In this document: positions 1 through 9,027 of the stretch, one piece after another
Position numbering within the stretch: position 1 is the first letter of the stretch
How the letters are laid out: each line of letters opens with the position of its first letter
Assembly: GCF_022763245.1 (NCBI RefSeq)
Contig: NZ_JALEGV010000028.1
Location: 97,878-161,877, forward strand
Direction: 5' to 3'
DNA length: 64,000 nt
Source of the DNA: Oricola sp.
GTDB lineage: Bacteria; Pseudomonadota; Alphaproteobacteria; Rhizobiales; Rhizobiaceae
Position numbers and translations under genes: made by a program
Notes under the pieces: model-generated
What the model was told of the DNA's origin: nothing
The model's input: only the letters and a program-made list of their open reading frames with translations
Databases searched by the model: none

Positions 1-245
1 GCGTGCTCGACATAGTTCTTTCCCACGCAGATGATGTCGCGCAATGGCTGCGGGATCGGGGCGAGGAGCCTGATTCCTGAAACGTGGATCCTGGCTTTCT
101 CCTGCCATGCAGATTCTCCGCCAGAGCGCACAAGGCGAAGGACGGCGGTCACGGCATCGGGTCCATCGTCACAAACGACTGCCGTATCGCCGTCGAGGTA
201 TCCTGCCTTCACGGCGCCGTCATGTTCGAAAGTGATGAGCTTCAT
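1..245 (-). CDS. Fumarylacetoacetate hydrolase (FAH) family protein, N-terminal part, cut by window edge
   Basis: I read about 81 residues from an ATG at 245 down to the window edge, with no stop. The N-terminus MKLITFEHDG and the later stretch LLAPIPQPLRDIICVGKNY are typical of the FAH family, where the N-terminal lobe runs into the first strand of the catalytic fold. Members hydrolyse or decarboxylate 2-oxo acids from aromatic ring cleavage. A GGGAG sequence lies upstream of the start. It is the first of two FAH proteins in the window (the other is at 15030-16016). The metal-binding Glu residues lie outside the window, so the substrate cannot be inferred. Confidence 0.8.
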   Translation of the reverse strand, partial: MKLITFEHDGAVKAGYLDGDTAVVCDDGPDAVTAVLRLVRSGGESAWQEKARIHVSGIRLLAPIPQPLRDIICVGKNYVEH

Positions 246-330
246 CGGATTGCAGTGCTCCCTGCTGGTTATGTGCTGAACTCTGGTAAGGCCTCTGCCG
301 GTCGTCCGGATACCTGTTTTCGAGGCCCGG

Positions 331-1077
331 TCAGGCGAAGCCGGCGGCGCGGCGCGTCTCCTGCTCGGCCGGATCGACGAGGATCTCGATCAGGGTGCGG
401 GCCGCGTCGGGTTGAACCGCCCGCGTGCTGACGGCGGCGGTGTAGACGGTCTTCAATCCGTACTGGTCGGGCAGGTCGCCCACATAGGTGACGCCGTCGG
501 TGTTCAGGATCTCGGTGATCTGCGTGCAGCCGATCGCGCCTTCTTCGCCGTCCTCGGCCATCGCGGCCATGGCCGTCTGGCCATTGGCGAACTGCCGCAG
601 GCGCGGACCGTAGAGCGCGGACAGGCCGAGCGCGTCGATGACGGATGCGACATGGCGCCCGGCGGTCGATTCGATCGTGTGGGGAACGTAGAGCGTCGGC
701 GCCTGCGCCAGCGCCTGGGCGAGGGCGGCACCCGACGAGATGTCCGGCTCCGCTTCGCCGCTGCGGACAGCGACGCCGGTGACGACCGCGCCCAGGTCAC
801 GGGCGGTGCCGGCGACCACGTGGCCGGATTGCGACAATGCGTCGATCAGGGCGCGTGTGAGGATGATCAGGTCCACGGCTTCGCCGGCCACGATCCGGTC
901 GCGCATCATGCCGACCGCGCCGAAATCGCCTTCGACGCCCGGGCCACCCTCGCGGATGAAGCGGGGTTCAAGACGCGTCACCAGTCCGTTGGCGGCGCCG
1001 CCGCTCAATATGCGGAGTGCGGTCTGCTTGCGGGCCGGCTCGTCGGCATCGGCGTCGTTCGCCGCAGCTGCGGTCAT
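331..1077 (-). CDS. ModA-like substrate-binding domain protein without signal peptide
   Basis: 248 residues, start ATG at 1077 chosen for the strong GGGAGG just upstream; a longer reading would run into the operator region. The LRILSGGAANGL start and the overall two-lobe pattern match the molybdate-binding ModA / type 2 periplasmic-binding family. There is no hydrophobic signal sequence: the N-terminus is acidic and Ala-rich (TAAAANDADADEP), so a cytoplasmic location is inferred. It may sense or hold an organic acid rather than serve a transporter. It is divergent from the GntR gene and probably shares its operator. Confidence 0.75.
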   Translation of the reverse strand: MTAAAANDADADEPARKQTALRILSGGAANGLVTRLEPRFIREGGPGVEGDFGAVGMMRDRIVAGEAVDLIILTRALIDALSQSGHVVAGTARDLGAVVTGVAVRSGEAEPDISSGAALAQALAQAPTLYVPHTIESTAGRHVASVIDALGLSALYGPRLRQFANGQTAMAAMAEDGEEGAIGCTQITEILNTDGVTYVGDLPDQYGLKTVYTAAVSTRAVQPDAARTLIEILVDPAEQETRRAAGFA

Positions 1078-1124
1078 GTGTTTCCTCCCTGTTTTCTGGA
1101 ATTGGAAACCGAAATGGCGCCAAA

Positions 1125-1180
1125 TTGTCAACCAATTTATCCGATGCTTGACAAATTGGTTTGAGATGGTCAACCAATTA
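1125..1180. promoter_or_regulatory. Divergent operator/promoter with three AATTGGTT half-sites
   Basis: AACCAATTT at 1130-1138, AAATTGGTT at 1153-1161 and AACCAATT at 1172-1179 are alternating copies of one half-site, each within a TTGGTT/AACCAA core. GntR-family FadR/PdhR-type proteins bind TTGGT...ACCAA dyads, so the adjacent GntR product is the obvious ligand. A TTGACA (1148-1153) could be a -35 element towards the GntR gene, and TGTCAA at 1126-1131 is the same hexamer for the minus-strand gene. Confidence 0.6.
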
Positions 1181-1202
1181 ACAGAGGATTGCGAGCACTC
1201 AA

Positions 1203-1859
1203 ATGCAGGCAAACGATCAAACCGTGAGAACCTACATCGTCAACGCCATCGAGGCCGGGACCTATCCGGCTGGCAGCCGGCTGCCGACCGAACGGGCATT
1301 GTGCGAGATGCTGTCCGTCGGGCGGGGCGTGGTTCGCAGTGCGCTCAGCGTGCTGGAGGGCGAAGGGCGCATCGTGCGCGTGGCGGGCAGTGGCAGCTAC
1401 GTCGCGGAGCGCGAAGTCCAGGGAAAGAGCCTCGGCACCGTTTCCAGCCCCATCCAGATCATGGATGCGCGCCTGGCCTTCGAGCCGACCCTTGTCCGCC
1501 TGGTGGCGACCAACGGCACGACCACGGATTTCGACTACATGGCGAAATGCATCGCCGCGGGCGCCGAAGCCAGGACGATCGAGCAATTCGAGCATTGGGA
1601 CGCGGCGTTCCACGAGGCGATCGCGGCGGCGACGCGCAACCCGGTGATGATCGCCGCCTACAAGCTCGTGACGGAAGCACGCAACACCGGTGAGTGGGGC
1701 GCGCTCAAGCGGCGGACCCTCACCGACGAGGCGCGCGCGACCTACCAGAAGCACCACGAGCGCATTCTGGAGGCGCTTCGCCAGCGCGACATCGAGGCGG
1801 GCGAGGAGGCCCTGCGCGAGCATCTCAGGGAAATCCGGTCGACCATGCTCGGCCATTGA
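1203..1859 (+). CDS. GntR-family regulator, FadR/FCD type
   Basis: 218 residues. The N-terminal winged helix (about 5-70) has the GntR signature around GSRLPTERALCEML, and the rest is an all-helical FCD ligand domain with the usual metal-ligand histidines in FHEAIA, HHERILEAL and LREHL. FCD regulators respond to small organic acids. It lies between the ModA-like gene (divergent) and an ABC importer (same strand, 73 bp downstream) and probably represses both from the half-sites at 1125-1180. The ribosome site is weak (GAGG about 15 nt upstream). Confidence 0.85.
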   Translation: MQANDQTVRTYIVNAIEAGTYPAGSRLPTERALCEMLSVGRGVVRSALSVLEGEGRIVRVAGSGSYVAEREVQGKSLGTVSSPIQIMDARLAFEPTLVRLVATNGTTTDFDYMAKCIAAGAEARTIEQFEHWDAAFHEAIAAATRNPVMIAAYKLVTEARNTGEWGALKRRTLTDEARATYQKHHERILEALRQRDIEAGEEALREHLREIRSTMLGH

Positions 1860-1932
1860 TCGCGCCTGCCGGGCGCAATGACAGCGACACGCGCCGGAAA
1901 GGCGCGACGAACGGGGTGAATGGGAGGAATTG

Positions 1933-2739
1933 ATGGCATTTGCCAAGCCGCGTGATGCCGCGGAAACCGCGGGCGCCGCGATGGGTGAGACGCTGATCGA
2001 GGCGCGCGACGTCGCCAAGACCTTCGGCGACGGCCGGGTGATCGCGCTGCAGGGCGCCAATTTCGAGGTCAAGCGCGGCGAGTTCATCTCGCTGGTCGGA
2101 CCTTCGGGCTGCGGGAAATCGACCCTTCTCAGGATCGTCGCGGGGTTGCTCGCGCGCAGTTCAGGCGAGCTCAGGGTTCACGGCGAAGAGGTGACCGGGC
2201 CCCGCACCGATGTCGCGATGATGTTCCAGAAGCCCACGCTTCTCGCCTGGCGCACCGCCGTCGAAAACGTCCTGCTGCCGTCGGAGATCAAGGGCCGTGT
2301 GGGACAGGCGGAGCGGCGCAAGGCGATCGAACTGCTGGAGCTTGCCGGCCTCAAGGACTTCGCCTTTTCCTTTCCGAGCCAGCTGTCGGGCGGCATGCAG
2401 CAGCGCGTCGCCCTGGCGCGGCTTCTGCAGACCGGCGCCGATGTGCTGCTCCTCGACGAACCATTCGGCGCCCTCGACGAGTTCACCCGCGAGCGGCTCA
2501 ACGTCGAACTTGCACGGATCACGCGCGAAGTCGGTGCGACCACGCTGTTCGTGACCCACAATATCGGTGAGGCGATCTTCCTGGCCGACCGGGTCTTCGT
2601 GATGACGCCGCGTCCGGGCGAGATTGCCCGCATCATCGATGTCGGGTTGGAACGCCCCCGCGATCCGTCCATCCAGGTGACGCCCGAATTCAACGCGCTG
2701 GTGGCGGAAGTCCGCAGCACGCTCGGTGGCGCCGAATGA
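1933..2739 (+). CDS. ABC transporter ATPase, NitT/TauT (SsuB/TauB) type
   Basis: 268 residues. Walker A GPSGCGKST, Q-loop in MMFQKPTLLAWRT, signature LSGGMQQRVALARLL, Walker B VLLLDEPFGALD and the switch His in FVTHNIGEA are all intact. The TPRPGEI region after the switch is typical of nitrate/sulfonate/taurine-type importers. The ATG at 1933 follows GGGAGGAA; an in-frame TTG at 1930 is too close to it. It powers uptake by the two permeases that follow (4-bp ATGA overlap with the first). Confidence 0.92.
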   Translation: MAFAKPRDAAETAGAAMGETLIEARDVAKTFGDGRVIALQGANFEVKRGEFISLVGPSGCGKSTLLRIVAGLLARSSGELRVHGEEVTGPRTDVAMMFQKPTLLAWRTAVENVLLPSEIKGRVGQAERRKAIELLELAGLKDFAFSFPSQLSGGMQQRVALARLLQTGADVLLLDEPFGALDEFTRERLNVELARITREVGATTLFVTHNIGEAIFLADRVFVMTPRPGEIARIIDVGLERPRDPSIQVTPEFNALVAEVRSTLGGAE

Positions 2740-3602
2740 GCGCCACGGACGAAACATCGGCCCTGGCGTCGAGCGGTCAGTGGTCCTGGCGCATCGTCGC
2801 CAACCATGTCGCCATCCTGGCCGGCCTGCTCGGGGCGTGGGAGATCGGCGCGCGAACCGGATTTCTCGATCCGCTGTTCTTTCCCCGGCCCACCGACATC
2901 CTGGCGGGCTTCTGGCGCCTCTACGTCACCCAGGGCAACATCTGGGATCATCTCGGCCTGACGGTCGCCGAAGTCCTGACCGGTTTCGTGGCGGGCTCGG
3001 TGCTCGGCATCGGCCTGGCGCTGCTCGTCGGCATGTCTGACCGGCTGCGGCGCTACCTCAAGCCCTATGTCATCATTTCCGAGGCGACGCCGCGCATCGC
3101 CATCGGTCCGGTGATCATCGCCGCCTTCGGCTTCGGTTGGACGTCGAAGGTCGCGATCGTGATGCTCGTCTGCTTCTTCGCCCCGTTCGTGAACACGCTC
3201 AACGGCATGGTCAATGTCGACGAGAACGAGATGGACATGATGCGCTCGATGCGCGCGTCGAAGTGGCAGATCTTCCGCAAGCTGATGCTGCCTGACGCGC
3301 TGCCCGAGATCCTCGGCGGGTTGCGGCTTGCTATGGCGTCGGCGCTTGGCGGTGCGCTGGTGGCGGAATTCATCGCCTCGAATGCCGGGCTGGGCGTCCT
3401 CATCAACCAGTATACGGGCGTCCTCAACATGGCTTCGGCCTTTGTCTGTGTGCTCACGCTGACGGTGCTTGGCTTTTTCATCTTCCGCGGCATGGAGGCG
3501 CTCGACCATTGGATCGTCTTCTGGTCGGACCGCAGGCGTACCGAACAGGTGTCGCGCAGGCGTGCCCGTGCCTGGAGCGAGCGCATGGAGAAGCGGACAT
3601 GA
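2736..3602 (+). CDS. ABC transporter permease, NitT/TauT (SsuC/TauC) type
   Basis: 288 residues with about six membrane segments. The EAA loop (MMRSMRASKWQIFRKLMLPDALPEILGGLR, quoted in parts: SMRASKWQIFRK and LPDALPEILGG) marks a BPD_transp_1 inner-membrane permease. It overlaps the ATPase gene by 4 bp at its start and the next permease by 4 bp at its end, so the three are translationally coupled. With the second permease it probably forms a heterodimeric channel. Confidence 0.9.
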   Translation: MSATDETSALASSGQWSWRIVANHVAILAGLLGAWEIGARTGFLDPLFFPRPTDILAGFWRLYVTQGNIWDHLGLTVAEVLTGFVAGSVLGIGLALLVGMSDRLRRYLKPYVIISEATPRIAIGPVIIAAFGFGWTSKVAIVMLVCFFAPFVNTLNGMVNVDENEMDMMRSMRASKWQIFRKLMLPDALPEILGGLRLAMASALGGALVAEFIASNAGLGVLINQYTGVLNMASAFVCVLTLTVLGFFIFRGMEALDHWIVFWSDRRRTEQVSRRRARAWSERMEKRT

Positions 3603-4450
3603 GTGCGGCCGTCTATACCATGCTCGGACGCGGCGTGTCGGCGGCCAAGCACCTGCTCGTCTTCGTGGCGTTCATCCTGACCTGGGAGGTCGCCGCGCGT
3701 CTCGGCCTGATCGACACCGTGCTGCTCCCGCGCCCGGCGGAGATCGCGGCGGGTATAGTCGAGCTCTATGTCGAGAAGGGATCGATCTACCGGCACTTCG
3801 CGATCACCTTCTACGAGGCCTTCGCCGGCTTCGTGATCGGCGGCGGGATCGGCTTGGCGCTGGCGGCCGGTTCGGCGCTGAGCGCCAGCTTCCGGCGCTA
3901 TGTGGCGCCCTATGCCATCGTGCTCAACGTCACGCCCGGCCTGGCCCTGACGCCGATCGTCATCGCTTGGTTCGGCTTCGGATATTCCTCGAAGATCGCG
4001 CTCGGCGCCATCGTCTGCTTCTTCCCCGTCTTCGTGAACGCGCTGATCGCGCTGACCCGCGGCGACGAGGACACGATCGAGATGTTCCGCTCGCTCGGCG
4101 CGAGCCGCTGGCAGACCTTCATGAAGCTGCAGGTTCCGCAGGCGCTTCCGCTCGTCTTCGCCGGGTTCAAGATCGCGATCACCACGGCGCTGGTCGGGGC
4201 GGTCGTGGCCGAGTTCAGCCAGGGCACGGCCGGCATCGGCATCCTGATGCAGCGCTACGCCTTTGCGCTGCAGATGGGCAACGCCATCGCCTCGCTGTTG
4301 AGCATGTCGCTGCTCGGACTGCTGCTTTTCTACCTCATCGAGATCCTCGACGACCGGATCGTGTTCTGGCGTCGGGATGCGCGCATGGCCGCCGTAAGTC
4401 GAAGACGGCGAGCCAAATGGGATGTGCGCTCCAACAAGACTTCGACGTAG
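3599..4450 (+). CDS. ABC transporter permease, NitT/TauT type (second)
   Basis: 283 residues. The ATG at 3599 overlaps the upstream stop in an ATGA; upstream in-frame starts lie inside the previous gene and are rejected. About six membrane helices and an EAA loop (MFRSLGASRWQTFMKLQVPQ) identify a BPD_transp_1 permease homologous to the gene before it. Two different permeases, rather than a homodimer, are an uncommon but known arrangement in this family. Confidence 0.9.
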   Translation: MSAAVYTMLGRGVSAAKHLLVFVAFILTWEVAARLGLIDTVLLPRPAEIAAGIVELYVEKGSIYRHFAITFYEAFAGFVIGGGIGLALAAGSALSASFRRYVAPYAIVLNVTPGLALTPIVIAWFGFGYSSKIALGAIVCFFPVFVNALIALTRGDEDTIEMFRSLGASRWQTFMKLQVPQALPLVFAGFKIAITTALVGAVVAEFSQGTAGIGILMQRYAFALQMGNAIASLLSMSLLGLLLFYLIEILDDRIVFWRRDARMAAVSRRRRAKWDVRSNKTST

Positions 4451-4474
4451 CCATCTCCAAGGGAGGAGAAAGAC

Positions 4475-5509
4475 ATGAAGAGACTGACCCGTGCCGCACT
4501 GCTCGGTGTCGCCGCGATCGTCGCGATGCCCGCGGCAGCGCAGGACCTGACCACCGTCAACGCGATCATGCCCAAGCAGCGCTCGGCGAACTACTTCCCG
4601 CTGATCGTCGGCGAGGCGCTCGGCTATTTCGAGGAAGAGGGCGTCAAGGTGAACCTGCTGCCCTCCGATACGCCGATCCCGTTCGTGAACTTCCTGCGCA
4701 ACGGCCAGGCCGACATCGCCATGATGGATTCGGCGGAAGTGCTGCAGGCCGTCGCGGCCGGCGTGCCGGTCAATGTCGTCTACGAAGTCATGCAGACCGC
4801 GCCCGACGGCATCGCGATCTCGGCGGAAAGCGACTTCAAGGACGTGTCCGAGCTGAAGGGCGAAACGGTGGGCCTCGTGTCTGACCGCGACCGCGTGACG
4901 ATGCAGATCGCGCTCGACGCCCGTGACCTGACCGAAGACGACGTCACCATGGTGGTGGTCGGCGAGGCGGGGCCGACCCTGGCCGCCGCCTTCCGCGACC
5001 AGACCGTCGCCGCGATCGCGGGCTCCGGCCCGGACTGGCTGGCCATCCAGGCCAACGGCATCGCGATCGACCTGATCACCCCGTCGGAAGTCTCAGCCAA
5101 GCCGGGCAACGTGTTTGTCGCGCTGGACGACGCGGTCGAGGGCAAGTCCGAACGTCTCGAGGGCTATCTGCGCGCCTGGGCGAAGGGCATGTATGTGGCC
5201 ACCATCGCCCCCGACGTCGTCGCCGAGATCGCCCGGACCACGGTGCCGGAAGAATGGGAAGACCCGACCTTCGGCCAGCAATATCTGGAGAACGCGATCC
5301 GTCTCAACGTGTCGGTCACCGAGAACGCGGGCGACCTTCAGACCGAGACCTGGAGCTCCATCCAGCCGGCCATGATGAAATTCGGCCTGATCGAGGAAAC
5401 GGCCGATCCGTCCGGCTTCCTCGAGCCGAAATTCATCGGCCCGGCCAATGACTGGTCCAAGGACGAAGTTGCCGCCGAGGTCGAGGCTTGGCGCGCGGCA
5501 AACATGTGA
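4475..5509 (+). CDS. ABC transporter substrate-binding protein, SsuA/THI5-like
   Basis: 344 residues after a GGGAGGAG site. A signal peptide (MKRLTRAALLGVAAIVAMPAAAQ, cleavage near residue 22) is followed by an NMT1/SsuA-type binding fold, with NYFPLIVGEALGYFEEEGV near the start as in this family. It delivers substrate in the periplasm to the two permeases upstream. The ligand is unknown; from the neighbours an organic acid linked to aromatic breakdown is more likely than a sulfonate, but that is inference. Confidence 0.9.
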   Translation: MKRLTRAALLGVAAIVAMPAAAQDLTTVNAIMPKQRSANYFPLIVGEALGYFEEEGVKVNLLPSDTPIPFVNFLRNGQADIAMMDSAEVLQAVAAGVPVNVVYEVMQTAPDGIAISAESDFKDVSELKGETVGLVSDRDRVTMQIALDARDLTEDDVTMVVVGEAGPTLAAAFRDQTVAAIAGSGPDWLAIQANGIAIDLITPSEVSAKPGNVFVALDDAVEGKSERLEGYLRAWAKGMYVATIAPDVVAEIARTTVPEEWEDPTFGQQYLENAIRLNVSVTENAGDLQTETWSSIQPAMMKFGLIEETADPSGFLEPKFIGPANDWSKDEVAAEVEAWRAANM

Positions 5510-5527
5510 TATCGGCATCTCAGCAGG

Positions 5528-5551
5528 TGCCCGGCCAGTACCGGCCGGGCA
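5528..5551 (+). terminator. Hairpin after the ABC importer operon
   Basis: TGCCCGGCC, a 6-nt loop, then GGCCGGGCA form a perfect 9-bp stem 19 bp after the binding-protein stop. The tail (TCTTCC) is only partly T-rich, so it is a probable rather than certain intrinsic terminator. The DNA from here to the next terminator at 5700 shows no gene. Confidence 0.55.
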
Positions 5552-5699
5552 TCTTCCTGGAGTGGCCTGCGATGTGCTGCAGCGTGAATCGAACTGACGC
5601 GGATTCTCTCGGGGGGGCCAAGGCTTCACGCGCTTCGTACACACCGTGCGAGGCCGCTGATCTCCAGCGTCTTCGCGTGCGGCGCCTGCCGAAGCGCGT

Positions 5700-5738
5700 A
5701 CAAAACGAAACCGCCCGGCCGTTTGAAGGCGGGCGGTT
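5700..5738 (-). terminator. Intrinsic terminator of the aldehyde dehydrogenase/TRAP operon
   Basis: On the minus strand AACCGCCCG, a 12-nt loop and CGGGCGGTT form a 9-bp stem followed by TTTCGTTTTGT. It sits 27 bp beyond the dehydrogenase stop. Confidence 0.75.
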
Positions 5739-5764
5739 CGCAGACGGACCAGGTGTCGGTTTCG

Positions 5765-7183
5765 TCAGACCCAGACGATCTGAACGTTGGTGTATTCCTT
5801 CAGGCCTTCCTCGCCGAATTCGACGCCGATGCCCGAGCATTTCACGCCGCCGAACGGGACGTTCGGCTGGATGGCGCCGTGCTTGTTGACCCAGACGGTG
5901 CCGGCCTCGAGGCGCTGCGCCAGTTCCTTGGCCTTCGCGATGTCGCTTCCCCAGATCGAGCCGCCGAGACCGTGCGGGTTCTCGTTGGCCTTGGCGATGA
6001 TGTCGTCGACGTCGCTGTAGCGGATGATCGGCAGGACCGGCCCGAACTGCTCCTCGTCGACGAGGCGGACGCCGTCCTTGACCTCGGTGACGAAGGTGAT
6101 CGGGTAGAAATAGCCGTCGCCTTCGATCGGCGCGCCGCCGGAGATCACCTTGCCGCCCTGGGCCTTGGCGTCTTCCACGAGGCCGGCGACCTTGTCGAAC
6201 TGCATCTTGTTCGACAGCGGTCCGAGCGCGGATTCCTCCTTCGAGCCGTCGCCCATCGGCATCTTCTGCGCGAGGTCGACGAGCGCGTCGCAGACGGCGT
6301 CGTGGATGCTCTCGTGCACGTAGAGCCGCTTCATCGCGCCGCAGGTCTGGCCGGTGTTGATGAAGGCGCCCCAGAAGAGGCCTTCGGCGATGGCGGCGGG
6401 ATCCGCGTCGGGCAGGACGATGCCCGCGTCGTTGCCGCCGAGTTCCAGCGTCAGGCGCTTCAGCGTCCCGGCGGCGGAGCCCATGACCTTCTTGCCGGTC
6501 GCGATCGAACCGGTGAAGACGATCTTGTCGATGCCTTCGTGCTCGGACATCGCCGCGCCGAGATCGTCTGCGCCGCTGACCGCGTTCATGACGCCGGCCG
6601 GGAGGACCTCGTTCATGATCTCGACCAGGCGCAGCGTGGACAGTGGCGTGTAGGGCGAGGGCTTGATGACGACGGTGTTGCCGGCACGGATCGCCGGCAG
6701 GACGTGCCAGACCGCGATCAGCACGGGCCAGTTCCAGGGCGTGATCGACCCGACGACGCCGACCGGCTTGCGGTGCAGCTCGATCTTGCCTTCCTCGTTG
6801 TCCTGGATGGTCTCGACCGGCAGGTCGAGATCGGCGGTCGAATGGGCCCAGCCGACGCAGCCGCCCATCTCGAAGCGCGATCCGAGGCCGTTCAGCGGCT
6901 TGCCCTGTTCGGCCGTGATGATGGCGGCGATCTCCTCCGAATGCTCGCCGATCTTCGCCGCGACCGCATGGCAGAGTTCCTTGCGCTTCTCGTCCGGCGT
7001 CGCCGCCCAGCCGGGAAACGCCGCGCGGGCCGCCGCGACGGCCGCGTCGAGATCGGCACGGGAGCCCATCGGCATGCGGCCGACGACCGCGCCGGTGGCG
7101 GGATTCATGATGTCCTTGTGCTCGGACGTGTCGACGGACTTGCCGCCGATCGTCATCGCGTAGGCCTTGATCTGGTCGTTCAT
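5765..7183 (-). CDS. NAD(P)-dependent aldehyde dehydrogenase
   Basis: 472 residues, standard ALDH length. Visible are Asn151 in TPWNWP, the general base Glu247 in LELGGNDAG and the nucleophile Cys281 in NTGQTCGAMKRL. It oxidises an aldehyde to the acid in the cytoplasm. It is the last gene of a minus-strand operon that begins at 11385 and includes a TRAP carrier and a beta-hydroxyacid dehydrogenase. A semialdehyde made from the imported acid is therefore the likely substrate, but the sequence does not say which. Confidence 0.9.
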   Translation of the reverse strand: MNDQIKAYAMTIGGKSVDTSEHKDIMNPATGAVVGRMPMGSRADLDAAVAAARAAFPGWAATPDEKRKELCHAVAAKIGEHSEEIAAIITAEQGKPLNGLGSRFEMGGCVGWAHSTADLDLPVETIQDNEEGKIELHRKPVGVVGSITPWNWPVLIAVWHVLPAIRAGNTVVIKPSPYTPLSTLRLVEIMNEVLPAGVMNAVSGADDLGAAMSEHEGIDKIVFTGSIATGKKVMGSAAGTLKRLTLELGGNDAGIVLPDADPAAIAEGLFWGAFINTGQTCGAMKRLYVHESIHDAVCDALVDLAQKMPMGDGSKEESALGPLSNKMQFDKVAGLVEDAKAQGGKVISGGAPIEGDGYFYPITFVTEVKDGVRLVDEEQFGPVLPIIRYSDVDDIIAKANENPHGLGGSIWGSDIAKAKELAQRLEAGTVWVNKHGAIQPNVPFGGVKCSGIGVEFGEEGLKEYTNVQIVWV

Positions 7184-7202
7184 AGTCTCCTCCTTGGTCG
7201 TT

Positions 7203-8495
7203 TCATTTGCCCATCTGTTCGGGCAGGAAAAGGATCAGTGCGGGCACCGCCACGATCAGCCCCAGCCGGATGATGTCGGCCACGATGAAGGGCACGACAC
7301 CGCGATAGATTGTCGTCACCGGCAGGTCGGTCATCACCGTGCGGATGATGAAGATGTTCATCCCGATCGGCGGGGTGATCAGGCTGATTTCCACCGCGAC
7401 GACGATCAGGATGCCGAACCAGATCGGATCGAAACCGAGCCCGGTGACGAGCGGAAAGAAGATCGGCACGGTCAGCAGGATCATCGCTAGGGAATCGAAG
7501 ACGCAGCCGAGGATCAGGTAGAAGACGATCAGCAGCAGGATCACGCCGATCGGCGGCAGCCCGAACCAGTTGATCAGCGCGACGACCTGGCTGGGCACGC
7601 CGGCGACGTTGACGAAGTTCGAAAAGATCAGCGCGCCGACCAGCACGCACATCAGCATGGCCGACGTGCGCACCGTCTCCAGCAACACGCGGGCGAAGGC
7701 GGCGGGCGTCAGCGTGCGCTTCACCAGCGCGATGATGAAGGCGCCGGACGCGCCCATGCCGGCTGCCTCGGTCGGCGTGAAGACGCCGAGATAGATGCCG
7801 CCGATGATCAGGATGAAGAGGCCGAGCACCGCCCAGACCTCGCGGATGGCGCGAAGCCGATCGCGCAGCGGCAATTTGGGCCCGGCCGGACCAGCCTCTG
7901 GGTCGCGCCAGACGGTGAAGCGCACGGCGGCGGCATAGAACAGGATGCCGATCAGGCCGGGGACGATGCCGGCGATGAAGAGCGCGCCGATCGAGGTCTC
8001 GGTCATCGAACCGTAGATGACCATGATCACGGAGGGCGGAATGAGGATGCCGAGCGTTCCGCCCGCGGCGACCGAGCCGGAGGACAGCGCCGGCGAGTAG
8101 CCGTATTTGCGCATCGAAGGCATGGCGATCGACGACATGGTCGCCGCCGTGGCGAGGCTGGATCCTGAAACAGAGGCGAAGCCGCCGCAGGCGACGATCG
8201 TCGCCATGGCCAGACCGCCCTTGAAATGACCGACCATGGCGTTCGACGCGGCATAGAGCTGCTTCGACAGGCCGGCATGGTTCACGAGATTGCCCATCAG
8301 GACGAACAGCGGCAGCACGGACAGCGAATAGGACGCGAGCGTGTCCCACGCGATCTGCGCGGACATGGCGCCGGCGGGCAGGGGGCCGACCATCAGCGCG
8401 AAGCCGACGAAGCCGACAATGCCCAGCGCGAAGGCGAGCGGCATGCCGAAGAGCAGCAACGCGAAGAGGGCGATGAAACCGATTGCGGCATTCAT
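7203..8495 (-). CDS. dctM: TRAP transporter large permease (DctM)
   Basis: 430 residues with 12 or more hydrophobic helices. The start ATG at 8495 overlaps the DctQ stop (ATGA); upstream in-frame sequence is Arg-rich shadow of dctQ. Motifs such as LGILIPPSVIMVIYG and SLITPPIGMNIFIIR (repeated PPS/PPI hairpins) are typical of DctM, the ion-coupled transport subunit. It works with the small subunit and DctP encoded immediately upstream. Confidence 0.94.
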   Translation of the reverse strand: MNAAIGFIALFALLLFGMPLAFALGIVGFVGFALMVGPLPAGAMSAQIAWDTLASYSLSVLPLFVLMGNLVNHAGLSKQLYAASNAMVGHFKGGLAMATIVACGGFASVSGSSLATAATMSSIAMPSMRKYGYSPALSSGSVAAGGTLGILIPPSVIMVIYGSMTETSIGALFIAGIVPGLIGILFYAAAVRFTVWRDPEAGPAGPKLPLRDRLRAIREVWAVLGLFILIIGGIYLGVFTPTEAAGMGASGAFIIALVKRTLTPAAFARVLLETVRTSAMLMCVLVGALIFSNFVNVAGVPSQVVALINWFGLPPIGVILLLIVFYLILGCVFDSLAMILLTVPIFFPLVTGLGFDPIWFGILIVVAVEISLITPPIGMNIFIIRTVMTDLPVTTIYRGVVPFIVADIIRLGLIVAVPALILFLPEQMGK

Positions 8496-9016
8496 TGGCT
8501 GCGGCCCTTTGCAAGCGCGCGCACCGCCACGAAGAAGGCGGCCAGCGCGGACACCGCGAAGCAGGCGACCCCGAGCCAGGCGACGATGCCGATCGGGAAA
8601 TGCACGACCGAAGTGCGGTCGCCGAAGCTGACGAAGCGCGTTGCCAGCAGCGACAGCCGCCAGGCCATGAACGCGCAGCACAAACAGATCGCGAGCGCGA
8701 CGACGAGGTCACGCATGCTTTTCCATCCGCCCTTGAACGCGTCCTCGAACAGGCCGGCAGTGACATGCTGGCCGCGCAGCGTAACGGAAGGGATGGCGCA
8801 CAGAACCATGGCGCCCATTGCGATCTGGGTCATCTCGAAAGCGAAACCGAGCGGATGATTGAACAGGTAGCGGCCAAGCACGTCGACGAAGGTCATGGCC
8901 ATCATGGCGAAGAGCAGCAGCGCGGCGGCCGCGGCGAAGGCGGCCTCGATCCAGCGGACCGGCGCGGGGAAAGGAGGGCGGCTCGCGCCGCCCTCCAGGT
9001 TCGGTGTGTCGGTCAT
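8492..9016 (-). CDS. dctQ: TRAP transporter small permease (DctQ)
   Basis: 174 residues with four predicted membrane helices, the size and topology of DctQ. The family pattern is seen in VDVLGRYLFNHPLGFAFEMT in helix 1-2. It joins DctM in the inner membrane. The gene lies between dctP (11-bp gap) and dctM (4-bp overlap). Confidence 0.92.
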   Translation of the reverse strand: MTDTPNLEGGASRPPFPAPVRWIEAAFAAAAALLLFAMMAMTFVDVLGRYLFNHPLGFAFEMTQIAMGAMVLCAIPSVTLRGQHVTAGLFEDAFKGGWKSMRDLVVALAICLCCAFMAWRLSLLATRFVSFGDRTSVVHFPIGIVAWLGVACFAVSALAAFFVAVRALAKGRSQ

Positions 9017-9027
9017 CGCCGCGAGGC

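Noticed and set aside
7180..8766. 528-codon alternative frame over the TRAP genes
   Set aside because: Same strand as dctM but out of frame and Arg-rich; the dctM and dctQ frames have intact family motifs.
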